Source: Liolophura sinensis
Taxonomy: Eukaryota; Mollusca; Polyplacophora; Chitonida; Chitonidae
NCBI RefSeq assembly: GCF_032854445.1
Contig: NC_088296.1
Location: 4,363,246-4,427,245 of the forward strand
Reading direction: 5' to 3'
DNA: 64,000 nt
In this document: piece after piece, positions 43,606-55,900 of the stretch
Position numbering within the stretch: the stretch's first letter is position 1
Layout of the letters: every line of letters begins with the position of its first letter
Program-made: the position numbers and the translations under genes
The notes under the pieces: model-generated
What the model saw: only the letters and a program-made list of their open reading frames with translations
Told to the model about the DNA's origin: nothing
The model's database searches: none

Positions 43606-43967
43606 TCCATGTTTTAAGGGTATGGTGAATATTTTAAGGGCAGGGTGCATAGTTTAAGGGCAGGGTGTAGCACCCTTCTATGAAAGCCTAGCCAGGGGAA
43701 TGTTTTGTGATGGATCTAATAGTTATTTCTATGGAATATCTGCTCCTCAGAGATAGACTACACTGAAAAGGATCCTTAGGAATAAACCAGGACTGAATGA
43801 TCGCAGCCCGTCACTCAATAATTTATCTTTTGGACAAAAGAAAAGTTCGCTATTTTAAGAGAGCGGGATGTAGCCTAGTGCATTTCAAAAGAGGTATAAA
43901 CAAAAATCAAGGAAAACTGATAGTACAGATGTAATAATGTACATGTAGGGATAAATGAATAGTTCGT

Positions 43968-44068
43968 ATTTATTTATTTATTTGCATGATTACTGTTTTA
44001 CGACGTACTCAAGAGTATTTCACTTATACGACGGCGGCCAGCATTGTGGTGGGAGGAAACCGGGCGTT
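43968..44068 (-). mobile_element. SINE family A, 3' fragment
   Basis: (ATTT)n then CGTACTCAAGAGTATTTCAC, CGACGGCGGCCAGCATTGTG and GGAGGAAACCGGGC, cut off abruptly. Confidence 0.7.
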
Positions 44069-44299
44069 ATTTTGATAGAGCGGAATATAACTTACTGCAT
44101 TTAAAAATGTCAGGTACATGTATAAACACGATTCAACGAAAACTGACATACAGTATTGTCCTAACATATCAATGACTTTTAATTTTGTCTGTTAATATGA
44201 CCTAGGAAAGCTCTTTAACATGTACCTAAATATAGACGACATATCTTTAATACTAGTGCTCATCGCCGCCTCTTTAAACCAGAATATTAAGTAAAGTTT

Positions 44300-44580
44300 G
44301 CGACTTTTAACCACGAGGTCGCAGGTTTAATCCCGGATTTGGTCGGGGCATTTGTGGATTGCCCCGCCCTTATAATTGGTCGGGTCTTTTTGACAATAGG
44401 CGGTCAATAACGCTTGAATGACTGTTCGTTCTCTACGTGTGTTCTACCAATATAGTGTGTTTGCTTCATGATCGTTAGTCGCTCTGCCTGCGGCACCTCC
44501 GGATTTCGCCATCAGTAAAACGGCCTTTCATCGTATAAGAAACAAATTATTGAGCGTCCGCCTAAGCAACAATCATTCAG
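44300..44580 (+). mobile_element. Candidate tRNA-derived SINE, family E
   Basis: GGTCGCAGGTTTAATCCC resembles a B-box, and the end TATAAGAAACAAATTATTGA with CAATCATTCAGTCAT resembles a SINE 3' block. The head is decayed. Confidence 0.35.
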
Positions 44581-44644
44581 TCATAAAGTTTATTGTGGAG
44601 GTCAAGGTTAATTCTAACTTTTCAGTGTAGTCTGGGTCTGATTA

Positions 44645-44895
44645 CCGATTACACGGTACTCGCTGTACTCAGGAATAGGCCTATTACAATTCTAGCACGG
44701 TTTTATGGTGGCAGGAAACCGGGCAGAAGAGCCTCGAGGAAACTCACGTGGTTACTGGCAGACCTTCCAACGTACGACCTGAAATGAAGCCAGGGTATGC
44801 TGGACTTTAACTCGAAGCGATCGCATTGGTGAGAGCCTCCTGAGGATAGTGCTGCGCTACCATGCTAACTTCACAGCCACGAGGGTCTCCACATT
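44645..44895 (-). mobile_element. SINE family A, decayed
   Basis: GTGGCAGGAAACCGGGCAGA, CTGGCAGACCTTCCAACGTA and the inverted head with GCTAACTTCACAGCCACGAG are recognisable. Confidence 0.5.
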
Positions 44896-46002
44896 GGACC
44901 TGGCCCAAATCTTGGCACGGGACTAGGGATCGCAAATGATACTAAAAGCTAAACTGAGCTAGGAACTACATTGTATAACTGAATCGAGACTAGAACTTGA
45001 CTTCATTTTTCTAGTTAAGGCACTTGGTAGATAACCAACCAGAAAGTGAAGTAAATGATTGAATTGAATAATTCTAAATTGTTAAAGTTATTTGGGGAAT
45101 TGTCCTTGTGATTATTGACCTGTAGCGCCTATTTTGGTTGACGGCTGGTATACGAACGTTTCGAAGCATAGATTAATATATATTTTGTATAAACGCACAT
45201 TTCGTCCTTCATGTCGTTTTAAACACATATACCTTTGCGTACCTGTGCACTTTGGCAAGAAAGCCAAGAATGATCGATAGCTTCAGCTGACCTTTGACCT
45301 TTTCCCTGACCAATGGCACCGGTCGTATTCTTCTTTCCATTATGCGTTAAAAGCAAGAATCTGTCGACTTTCGAGCCTTTGTACCACTCGCCTTTCTTCT
45401 ATTGTTACATTAAAACCTTCGCTCCTGTGTTCATGAAATTGCCAATTGTTGTTTTCTTACCACAGATACCAGCTTTAAATGAATCATTCACTCGGTCATT
45501 CGCTGCGTAATCTAAACAGCCGTCCACTTAGTGAAATGATTTGTGTCTTTGTTTACGTTCATGCTGTTGTACGTCATTCAACATTATATGCCGGTAAAGA
45601 CATTTCATGACATTTGCAATGTATTACATTGTTGTTAATACTCGGGTTTTACTCTCTGCGCTGTAGTTTTTTCTATTGTCTCATTCCAAGTGGGCGACCC
45701 CAATATACATATATAAGAAAAAAATAATAAAACGCCTTCTAAACTTTCTACATTCTCTTATATTCCAACTGCAGTTTCAAACTTCATGGTATTTGCAAGG
45801 AATATGAATACGAATGTCCACAGAGGTCTTTATACAGGATATGTGTTACCAGTAACTAAGGAACATGTTACGTATATGTCAAAACAGGCAGTGGTGTACT
45901 CACATGGTATAATACATGGATAAACTGTTCCTGGGAACAAGGTCGTAGAGGTATTAAGCTGTTAAGTAGCGAAAGACAGATTAATCAGTACATGAGAGTG
46001 TC

Positions 46003-46065
46003 TATCCGCAGGGTGACTAGTGACGATGCGTCTTTATTAGCATCGAACGGATGACCCTGCGGATA
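46003..46065. other. Nested hairpin just upstream of the Penelope-like fragment
   Basis: A 12-bp perfect outer stem (46003-46014 with 46054-46065) encloses a second 6-bp stem (46024-46029 with 46040-46045) with a 10-nt loop, leaving unpaired segments between the stems. The layout is that of a two-stem junction RNA such as a type I hammerhead, but the core differs from CUGANGA/GAA-A. Confidence 0.5.
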
Positions 46066-46249
46066 ATCTGTGACATAATTTTTGTACATATACAATGAGA
46101 AATAAAAATGAACTTGTTTGACAAAAATTAATCAACGTATCGGTATCTATGGGCCAATTTAGAAACCGTCAAAATCGCTCAAGGGCTAATACGGACTCTT
46201 TTTTTTTAGGAAATCGCCGGGGCCAACGGAAGAAACCACCAAACAAAGA

Positions 46250-47280
46250 GTGGTCCCGAAAGTAATTAACCTTTCTTCTGTGATTTTGACCCAAGATGAC
46301 ATTGGTGTATTAAACTTAGGACCTGACTTCACTCCAACGCCACTAGCTAACACTGAAGATCTACAGAAAGATATTCGTGAGTTTAGCAGACGACTAAGAA
46401 TGAGTGAATTAATGCATGACAATATTAACGATAACGTGAGTGACGAATCTCTTGCTAAAAACCCATCCACTTTCAGGCCACGCACCAGTGATGACGATAA
46501 CCTGGAAACATTTTTAGATAATTTGCAAAAGATTCCCCTCAAATCACACCAAACGCCAGGTCAAATTTATCATCTGCACAGAAGTCAGCTCTAGATAATC
46601 TTGCATCCTAACATTATTATAAAAGAAGCAGACAAAGGTAAAGCTGTCGTTGTCATGAATAAGTCATTTCATAAAACAAAACTTATGGAAATGCTTGAGG
46701 ACGGAGACACTTATATGGAAGTAGGTAGCAACCCAGATAGTGAAATACTTACTGAACTTCGGAAATTGATACGTAAACATGAACGAGCCCTTACTAAAAA
46801 CGAACGCGAGCATCTAACCAAATTTGAATCTAAAACCAGCAATTTCTACGGTCTTCCTAAAGTACATAAATCAAAACAGGTTACCATGGCTACAAAAGAC
46901 CAGAAATCAGAGTTCATTACACTGCGCTGTCGTTCCGATTTGAAATTTAGACCAATCATAGCTGGTCCTTGCACTCCTACACAAAGGCTTAGCCATACAG
47001 TTGGCATTCTACTCAGGCCATTTATTGCTGATGTAAAACGTAACGTCAGAGATGATATCGACTCCCTAAATAAGTTACCACAGGATGTAGACCATGATGT
47101 CGAAATGGCCACTTTTGATGGGAACAGTTTACATAGCAAACATTCCGCACGTGTTAGGAACAGAAGCAATACAATATTGGTTAAATCAGCATCCCGAATC
47201 ACTGGACAAACGCTTCAAAAACGAATTTCTAACAGATTGAATAAAATTTATCTTAAATAATAACTCAAAAATATTCAAAA
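46250..47280 (+). pseudogene. Broken Penelope-like reverse transcriptase fragment
   Basis: Translated pieces show an NIIIKEADKGKAVVVMNKSF block, FYGLPKVHKS, LKFRPIIAGPCTPTQRLSHT and a motif-A-like MATFDGNSLHS, followed in another frame by NIPH and YWLNQHPESLD. This order is that of the N-terminal and finger/palm part of Penelope-like (and related telomerase-like) retroelement RTs. At least two frame breaks (near 46555-46600 and near 47130) and an in-frame stop show it is dead. The catalytic YADD part and any GIY-YIG endonuclease were not found. Confidence 0.75.
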
Positions 47281-47794
47281 TTATAGAGAATTTTTTTAAT
47301 TCGTTATTTTCTCGGGATTAGTTAAACCTGTTTTTCGAAGCCTTTAAAGCTACAGTGTGAAAAAATTTCGCCTAAGACACTCATCATTTAAAGTCGGGGC
47401 CCCAGATTTTAAACTCGGAGCCCTAGTGTGCTCAACTTAGGGCACTGACTTTTAACGTTTTATATATTTGTTTTTACGGCATCGCACTCTTTCAGACCCC
47501 GCGTCTCGGTGAATCGATTAACTTGGAATTCCTCAAATGTCGTCTATACGGTAATCTAAGGTCACACAGGTGTCACAATTTACGATTTCACTGCGCTGTT
47601 GTTGAACGCGAGATCAACAGAATTGCCCAATATTCTGTGTCCAACAATGATATTGAACTCACGTCTCATATAAACTTAACACCCCAAGCCAAGGGTTGCA
47701 CCAGGGCACTTAACAAGAACACTTATCTCGTCATATTCAGATCTAGTAGCTGTTCCTTCTGTTGACTTGTCGCTAACTAGACCTGAATGGATAT

Positions 47795-48350
47795 TAATCT
47801 TGTTATAGTCAGATCAAGAACAGCTGTTCTTTCTGTTGACTTTTCGCTAACTGGATTTGAAGGAACACTTATCTCGTTATAGTCCGATGTGGCAGCAGTC
47901 CCTTCGGAGCTCTTGTCGCTAACTGGATTTGAAGGAACACTTATCTCCTTATAGTCAGATCTGGTAGCTGTTCCTTCTGAGGACTTGTCGCTAACTGGAT
48001 TTGAAGGAACACTTATCTCCTTATAGTCAGATCTGGTAGCTGTTCCTTCTGAGGACTTGTCGCAAACTGGATTTGAAGGAACACTTATCTCGTTATAGTC
48101 AGATCTGATAGCTGTTCCTTCTGAGGACTTGTCGCTAACTGGATTTGAAGGAACACTTATCTCCTTATAGTCAGATCTGGTAGCTGTTCCTTCTGAGGAC
48201 GTGTCGCTAACTGGATCTGAAGGAAAACTTATAGCGTTATAGTCAGATCTGGTAAGTGTTCCTTCTGCTGACATGTCGCTAACTCGATCTGAAAGAAAAC
48301 TAATCTCGTTTGTCAGATCAGGTATAGCTGTTTCCTCTGCCGACTATAGC
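47795..48350 (-). repeat. 72-bp minisatellite, left arm of an inverted array pair
   Basis: Seven to eight units with TATAGTCAGATCTGGTAGCT and GAGGACTTGTCGCTAACTGG. Open in one minus frame for about 165 codons, but with no start context or family similarity. Confidence 0.88.
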
Positions 48351-48594
48351 TCTTTATTACAACTAGATGTGAAGGTCGTATCAATCTCATTAAAGTCATA
48401 TCAACAGTAGCTGCTTGCAATATACTGGTCTCTGGGAAAAAAAAAAACACCTACTCACAATCTTACCTCTTCTTGGTCCTGTTGAATTGGTTTGCTTCCC
48501 ATTTTTGTGAAGAAAAGAAGGCTCTAAAATTCATTTGCATTAAACAGTTCCGATTGTTATTCATAGGTTTAGAAAAATTAATGTCTCGATGGAC

Positions 48595-49290
48595 TAAACT
48601 AGAGCTGGCTATAGTGAGATTGCATTTACTTCAAGTGTAGGTAGAGACAAGTCAGTACAGGAAGCTGCTACTAGATCTGACTATAGTGAGATTGGATTTA
48701 CTTCAAGTGTAGGTAGAGACAAGTCAGTGCAGGAAGCTGCTATTAGATCTGACTATGGTGAGATAAGATTTAGATCAGGTGTAGAGACAAGTCAGTACAG
48801 GAAGCTGCTACTAGATCTGACTATGGTGAGATAAGATTTAGATCAGGTGTAGAGACAAGTCAGTGCAGGAAGCTGCTACTAGATCTGACTATGCTGAGAT
48901 AAGATTTAGATCAGTTGAAGAGACAAGTCAATACGAGAAGCGCCACTAGATCTGACTGTAGTGTGATAAAGATTTACATCAGGTATAGAGACAAGTCAAT
49001 ACGGGAAGCTGCCACTATATCTGACTGTAGTGAGATAAGATTTAGATCAGGTGTTGAGACAAGTCAATACGAGAAGCGCCACTAGATCTGACTGTAGTGT
49101 GATAAAGATTTACATCAGGTGTAGAGAGAAGTCAATACGGGAAGCTGCCAATAGATCTGGCTGTAATGAGATAAGATCTACATCAGGTGTAGAGACAAGT
49201 CAATACGGGAAGCTGCCACTAGATCTGACTGTAGTGAGATAAGATTTACATGAGGTGTACAGACAAGTCAGTATATAGAGCGATTGTAAA
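48595..49290 (+). repeat. 68-72-bp minisatellite, right arm of an inverted array pair
   Basis: About nine units with CTACTAGATCTGACTATAGT and TAGAGACAAGTCAGTACAGG. Its reverse complement aligns with the 47795-48350 units around TATAGTCAGATCT and GACTTGTC. Confidence 0.85.
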
Positions 49291-49887
49291 ATCAGTGTTT
49301 AGTGAGATTGTTTATATGACATACATATAAATATAAGTAAATACACCCGTAGAAAACATGAGTGCAACTCAAAACACACCACCCATTCTTCATTAAATAT
49401 TTTCATACAAAATGAGTGATAGATACTGTACTTGTAGACCTTTCTGGATCAAGCGCATTTCTGATGCTACGTTTATCTGCTCAATTCATTACGCGTAATT
49501 TTTATTCATTTTTGTTTATGTTTGTTTGTCTGGAATTAAACCTATTCCAGAGGATTTCCTATATGATGCAGTCAGGATTAGGAATGGAGTAAATCAACAA
49601 CAACTGAGGAGCTTTACCATATCTCACTTCATAGTCTGGAGATCAACGTGTGACTAACTCCATGTAAGATGACGTTAACTGTCGCTGGCTTACAGCCACT
49701 CATGCTGGTAGAATATTGGAGGCGAGGAATAACTTTCCAGAGGCGAGTTTCCAGTTGTGACGTCCCTTATACAATAATTAATGTAATCCATCACCGATGA
49801 TTTTTATTATTATAACATGACACATTTATTTTAGAGGACGTCCAAGGTAAGTCACGTAATTAAAGTCATGTTTTGTGGATAAGTTAA

Positions 49888-50021
<134 letters not shown>

Positions 50022-50420
50022 GGCACTAATTTGGCCCATCGTGTCATAAAGTAAAGACGTCACGTCACACAAAGGGACGTCACCATGATGTCGTAAGGTC
50101 ATGGCTCGAAACTTCCGTATTGTCTGGGAATCCCTTTGCAAGGCTGGGATAAACACGCTTGATGCGGAGATAACTGGAGATACGGACTTCCCATCATCCG
50201 TCCATTTTCTCCATCTTCCCAATGTCGATGATTCTCTTTCGATTCATTGTAAACGATCGCCACCCCTCGACCGTTACTCCTCATATACGTCATCCCATGA
50301 AATCTCTCAGCACTAATCTTCAATCCCATCAACCTACTGGTCATGTTTCAAAATCGAGTGTGGTGATCAGGCCCCCAAGTCTGCCTTGCACCACAAAAGC
50401 TAGGCATCAAACAGACACTC

Positions 50421-51598
50421 GTATTCATAGTTTTACAATGATGTCATAGCTGCTTTGAGCCAATGATCAGCAGACTCTTTGGTCACGTGACTAAAGTACT
50501 AGCGGTGAAAACAAAGCGAATTTAATCAGTGACATAGGCATCGTGGAAGATTTTGGTCTATAAAAAATGAAAGATATGGCTTTTAGGTAAGAAATTCTTT
50601 CTGGAAAAGTAATCAGAATGTGTCTAGCCTTCAAATATGATAGTCTCGTTGTTATGAAGTACTTCAAATTTATGAACCGGCACAAATCCGAATTTCTCCC
50701 CGTTTAGCTCTATGTTAATTATCACCTCCTGCCCCTTGCTTGGGTGTTCGAAACTATGAATTCCAGCCGTCAACAAAAATGGATATTTAAGGTCAGTAAT
50801 CGAAAGGTAAATTTCTTAAAAAAAGAAAAAAGACAACATTCAAAAACAAACCACCGAAGAACTAAGGGAATAAATTGAGTACATTACGACAGACACTGTG
50901 ATTGGTCACAATAGCTCCATCACTGCCATTTCACTGGTTGAAATGTGCTTTATGTCTTTGAAATGAACTCGAATTCCCGACCATAGACCCCATAGTTAAT
51001 CCTGAAGGGATGAACAGATGTCTGTTGGTACAACCAGGACGCATTAAACAGGCCTACTGGAACTGCACCGTTCTTGTCCACGAATATCTCCTAGTACTGA
51101 TATAAACATATTATTAAAATTCAATTAAACCTATGATTGTGTGTAAGAAATTATATAAAATGATCCCCTGATCTAATCAACCCTTTTTGTCAATAAAAAA
51201 AGGCTTCACGCCTCATTATTGCTTCAATTCTACTTTTTAATTCTTCCTCAATCAATGTGTATTCATAGCACTGACCACCCGGGTTCCTCGCAAGGCCCAA
51301 GAGGTAAAAAATAACATGGAGCTGTCAAAATGGGCGAAATGCTGATTTCTGTTGATTTCTAAACAGGATAATGAAACTATCATATTTGAAAGTTAGGCAC
51401 ATTCTGATTATTCCTCCTGAAAAATTTCTTACCTCAAAGCTATATTTTTCATTATTCATGCTAAAACCATATTCAAGGCCTATCTCACATGGGTTAAATT
51501 CGGTTTGTTTTCAGCTCGAGTACTCTAGTCACGTGGGTAAAGAGTGTGCTGATGATTGGCTCAGAGCAACTATGACATCACTGCAAAACTATGAATAC
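50421..51598. repeat. 227-bp inverted repeat pair
   Basis: 50421-50647 and 51374-51598 are reverse complements at roughly 85 percent identity by eye, separated by about 730 bp. No coding sequence was recognised between them. Either long terminal inverted repeats of one element or two opposed copies of a short element. Confidence 0.7.
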
Positions 51599-51765
51599 AT
51601 ATTACTCAAATTCAATGAAATCAATGAAACCAATGACTGTATATAAGAAATTATATATAACAATTCCTTGATCTAATCAACCCTGTTTGTCAACAACAAT
51701 AGACTTCAGGCTTCATTATTGTTTCAATTCTATTGTACTTCTTGGTCGACTAAATGTGTACCTGT
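51115..51765. repeat. Direct repeat of about 150 bp
   Basis: 51115-51270 and 51620-51765 share TAAGAAATTATATA, GATCTAATCAACCCT and TCATTATTG followed by TTCAATTCTA. The second copy lies directly outside the right arm of the inverted repeat. Confidence 0.6.
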
Positions 51766-51829
51766 TACAAGCAGGCTAAAAGACGCCACTAGTTCAGCAC
51801 ACAACTGCATGCAGTGTTCTACGATCCTT

Positions 51830-52095
51830 CAACAGTATTCCACACAAATAACACGGTATTCCACAACCATTCTACAATGACTACGCAGAATTCCACACAC
51901 TTTCCACCATAATTACACAGTATTCCACAACCATTCCACAATAATTACGCAGTATTCCACACACACTTTCCACCATAATTAGGCAGTATTCCACAAACAT
52001 TCCACAATAATTACACACTTTCCACCATAATTAGGTAGAATTCCACAACCATTCCACCATAATTACGCAGTATTCTACAACCATTCCAATTTCAG
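51830..52095. repeat. Short ATTCCACAACCATTCCAC-type repeat
   Basis: Irregular units of about 30 bp built from ATTCCACAACCATTCCACAA and TAATTACGCAGT. Confidence 0.8.
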
Positions 52096-52790
52096 GGTTT
52101 CACTACAAGTATCATTTTATCAGTCTACACAAAATAATGCCTTAAGAAAATGCTTGAATAAATACCTTGCAAACATGCACAAAGGTTGAAGACTTAGATT
52201 TGAGATTTGACAATTGACAGAAATAACACAACAGAATGTCGGACAGCTCTACATGTAGCTGGTACTGGCCTTGACCTTCATCTTGTGTCCTGCATGTGCA
52301 GTTACCCTCGAGGTAAATTGATTCAACTAGATGTGAGAATAATCTGCACGGGCAGAACTTTGTCCAGAAAAGCTCACGTTTCAAACAACCCGCTGATATG
52401 TGACTAAAATCCACCAAAGATAATCTTGTACTGTACAACTTAATCAAACTGTGGACAAAATTTTCCGAATTAAGCATGTATAAGTCTGTCCAGTTTTACA
52501 TTCTCAAATTTTGGCTACCTGCACATTGAATACATATTTCACATGCAACAAACGTTGACCCTTCATGAAGTCTTCTTTGCTGGTTTGGGAGAAGCTACTA
52601 GTACACCCAGGGTGCTTTCCTGCGTCATCCAGGGTCACTAAGCTGGTAATCTGGGGAATGTTCCCTCTGCAGACATTTGCTTAGCAAGCACTGCATGGCA
52701 GCCTTTACAACACAAAGTTTGGTCTTAAGTTCACCAACTCCCGATCCTCTGCTCTACTGTTTGGGTTGTCTTCCTTTCTCTGTCAAGGTC

Positions 52791-52908
52791 TTACATTCGG
52801 AACACCCCAAAGCGGGTCTTTTCTGGCGGGGCATTCAGTGCAGCACTAAGACTGAGGCCCAGCACAGACCGAGTGTCCACAGGATCGATGACACCATCAT
52901 CCCACAAC
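52791..52908 (-). CDS. MCCC2: MCCC2 terminal exon
   Basis: Encodes [38 protein letters not shown] and TAA. It matches the conserved C terminus. It is separated from the previous exon by a 3.4-kb intron filled with the 82-bp array. Confidence 0.95.
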
Positions 52909-55900
52909 CTGTAACAAACACCTTGTCTGCCATGACATCCTCATTACATCAGCACTTACTTTACTTTTTGCTTGTTACGAAAACATTATGTGTTTTACAG
53001 GATTGATGTTTAATGTCTTACTGAAATATTTTTCACTTATATGATTGGGGTTAATTTTATGGGGTGAAGAAACCTGAGTGCCTGGGGTAAACCACACAAC
53101 TTTGGCGACTTACTGACAAACTTTTTCATGTGTAACATACAAATATGCACATCACATTAGTGGAAGACCAGTGATCTTCAACAAATGTTAGATTGCACAT
53201 CCAAACACCCTCTGCTACTTTTTGTCATCAAGACTGCACTAGCATTAAGGCCAGAGATATCCACAAATGTTAGATTGCACATCCAAACATCCTCTGCTGC
53301 TTTTTGTCATCAAGATTGCACTAGCATTAAGGCCAGAGATATCCACAAATGTTAGATTGCACATCCAAACACCCTCTGCTGCTTTTTGTCATCAAGACTG
53401 CATTAGCATTAAGGCCAGAGACATCCACAAATGTTAGATTGCACATCCAAACATCCTCTGCTGCTTTTTGTCATCAAGACTGCACTAGCATGAAGGCCAG
53501 AGATATCCACAAATGTTAGATTGCACATCCAAACATCCTCTGCTGCTTTTTGTCATCAAGACTGCACTAGCATTAAGGCCAGAGATATCCACAAATGTTA
53601 GATTGCACATCCAAACATCCTCTGCTGCTTTTTGTCATCAAGACTGCACTAGCATTAAGGCCAGAGATATCCACAAATGTTAGATTGCACATCCAAACAC
53701 CCTCTGCTGCTTTTTGTCATCAAGACTGCACTAGCATTAAGGCCAGAGATATCCACAAATGTTAGATTGCACATCCAAACACCCTCTGCTGCTTTTTGTC
53801 ATCAAGACTGCACTAGCATTAAGGCCAGAGATACCCACAAATGTTAGATTGCACATCCAAACACCCTCTGCTGCTTTTTGTCATCAAGACTGCACTAGCA
53901 TTAAGGCCAGAGACATCCACAAATGTTTGATTGCACATCCAAACACCCTCTGCTGCTTTTTGTCATCAAGACTGCACTAGCATTAAGGCCAGCCATACTC
54001 ACAAATGTTAGATTGCACATCCAAACACCCTCTGCTGCTTTTTGTCATCAAGACTGCACTAGCATTAAGGCCAGCCATACTCACAAATGTTAGATTGCAC
54101 ATCCAAACACCCTCTGCTGCTTTTTGTCGTCAAGACTGCATTAGCATTAAGGCCAGCCATACTCACAAATGTTAGATTGCACATCCAAACACCTTCTGCT
54201 GCTTTTTGTCATCAAGACTCATTTAGGGCAGAGACATCCACAAATGTTAGATTGCACATCCAAACACCCTCTGCTGCTTTTTGTCATCAAGACTGCATTA
54301 GCATTAAGGCCAGCCATACTCACGAATGTTAGATTGCACATCCAAACACCCTCTGCTGCTTTTTGTCATCAAGACTCATTTAGGGCAGAGACATCCACAA
54401 ATGTTAGATTGCACATCCAAACATCCTCTGCTGCTTTTTGTCATCAAGACTGCACTAGCATTAAGGCCAGAGATATCCACAAATGTTAGATTGCACATCC
54501 AAACACCCTCTGCTGCTTTTTGTCATCAAGACTGCACTAGCATTAAGGCCAGAGATATCCACAAATGTTAGATTGCACATCCGAACACCCTCTACGGCTT
54601 TTTGTCATCAAGACTGCACTAGCATTAAGGCCAGAGATATCCACAAATGTTAGATTGCACATCCAAACACCCTCTGCTGCTTTTTGTCATCAAGACTGCA
54701 CTAGCATTAAGGGCAGAGATATCCACAAATGTTTGATTGCACATCCAAACACCCTCTGCTGCTTTTTGTCATCAAGACTGCACTAGCATTAAGGCCAGCC
54801 ATACTCACAAATGTTAGATTGCACATCCAAACACCCTCTGCTGCTTTTTGTCATCAAGACTGCATTAGCATTAAGGGCAGAGATATCCACAAATGTTTGA
54901 TTGCACATCCAAACACCCTCTGCTGCTTTTTGTCATCAAGACTGCACTAGCATTAAGGCCAGCCATACTCACAAATGTTAGATTGCACATCCAAACACCC
55001 TCTGCTGCTTTTTGTCATCAAGACTGCATTAGCATTAAGGGCAGAGATATCCACAAATGTTTGATTGCACATCCAAACACCCTCTGCTGCTTTTTGTCAT
55101 CAAGACTGCACTAGCATTAAGGCCAGCCATACTCACAAATGTTAGATTGCACATCCAAACACCCTCTGCTGCTTTTTGTCATCAAGACTCATTTAGGGCA
55201 GAGACATCCACAAATGTTAGATTGCACATCCAAACACCCTCTGCTGCTTTTTGTCATCAAGACTGCATTAGCATTAAGGCCAGCCATACTCACAAATGTT
55301 AGATTGCACATCCAAACACCCTCTGCTGCTTTTTGTCATCAAGACTCATTTAGGGCAGAGACATCCACAAATGTTAGATTGCACATCCAAACACCCTCTG
55401 CTGCTTTTTGTCATCAAGACTGCATTAGCATTAAGGCCAGCCATACTCACAAATGTTAGATTGCACATCCAAACACCCTGTGCTGCTTTTTGTCATCAAG
55501 ACTGCACTAGCATTAAGGCCAGAGATACCCACAAATGTTAGATTGCACATCCAAACACCCTCTGCTGCTTTTTGTCATCAAGACTGCACTAGCATTAAGG
55601 CCAGAGATATGCACACGTGTTAGATTGCACATCCAAACATCCTCTGCTGCTCTTTGTCATCAAGACTGCACTAGCATTATGGCCAGAGATATTCACAAAT
55701 GTTAGATTGCACATCCAAACACCCTCTGCTGCTTTCTGTCATCAAGACTGCACTAGCATTAAGGCCAGTAATATCCAAAATGATGTTCTAACAATGTTCT
55801 AACAATTGAAAGACAGGTTTATACAGGATACAGGATTAAATGTCAGACATGTGCTTGCATGGAGTCTCCTGGGTAGCAAGCCAGTTTCAAGGTCACAAGG

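Larger units (their letters stand above)
42500..46000. other. Upstream flank of tyrosinase
   Basis: Contains decayed SINE copies, a short triplicated TTTAAGGGCAGGGTG motif at 43610-43670 and a dispersed repeat at 45105-45165. No exon recognised. Confidence 0.55.

Noticed and set aside
46003-46065. Functional hammerhead ribozyme
   Set aside because: The conserved core is not matched (CTAGTGA for CUGANGA, C-G for A-U after GAA), so it is reported only as a hairpin.
47777-48274. 165-codon repeat protein on the minus strand
   Set aside because: Unit length of 72 bp keeps the frame open by itself; there is no signal peptide, splice support or known family.
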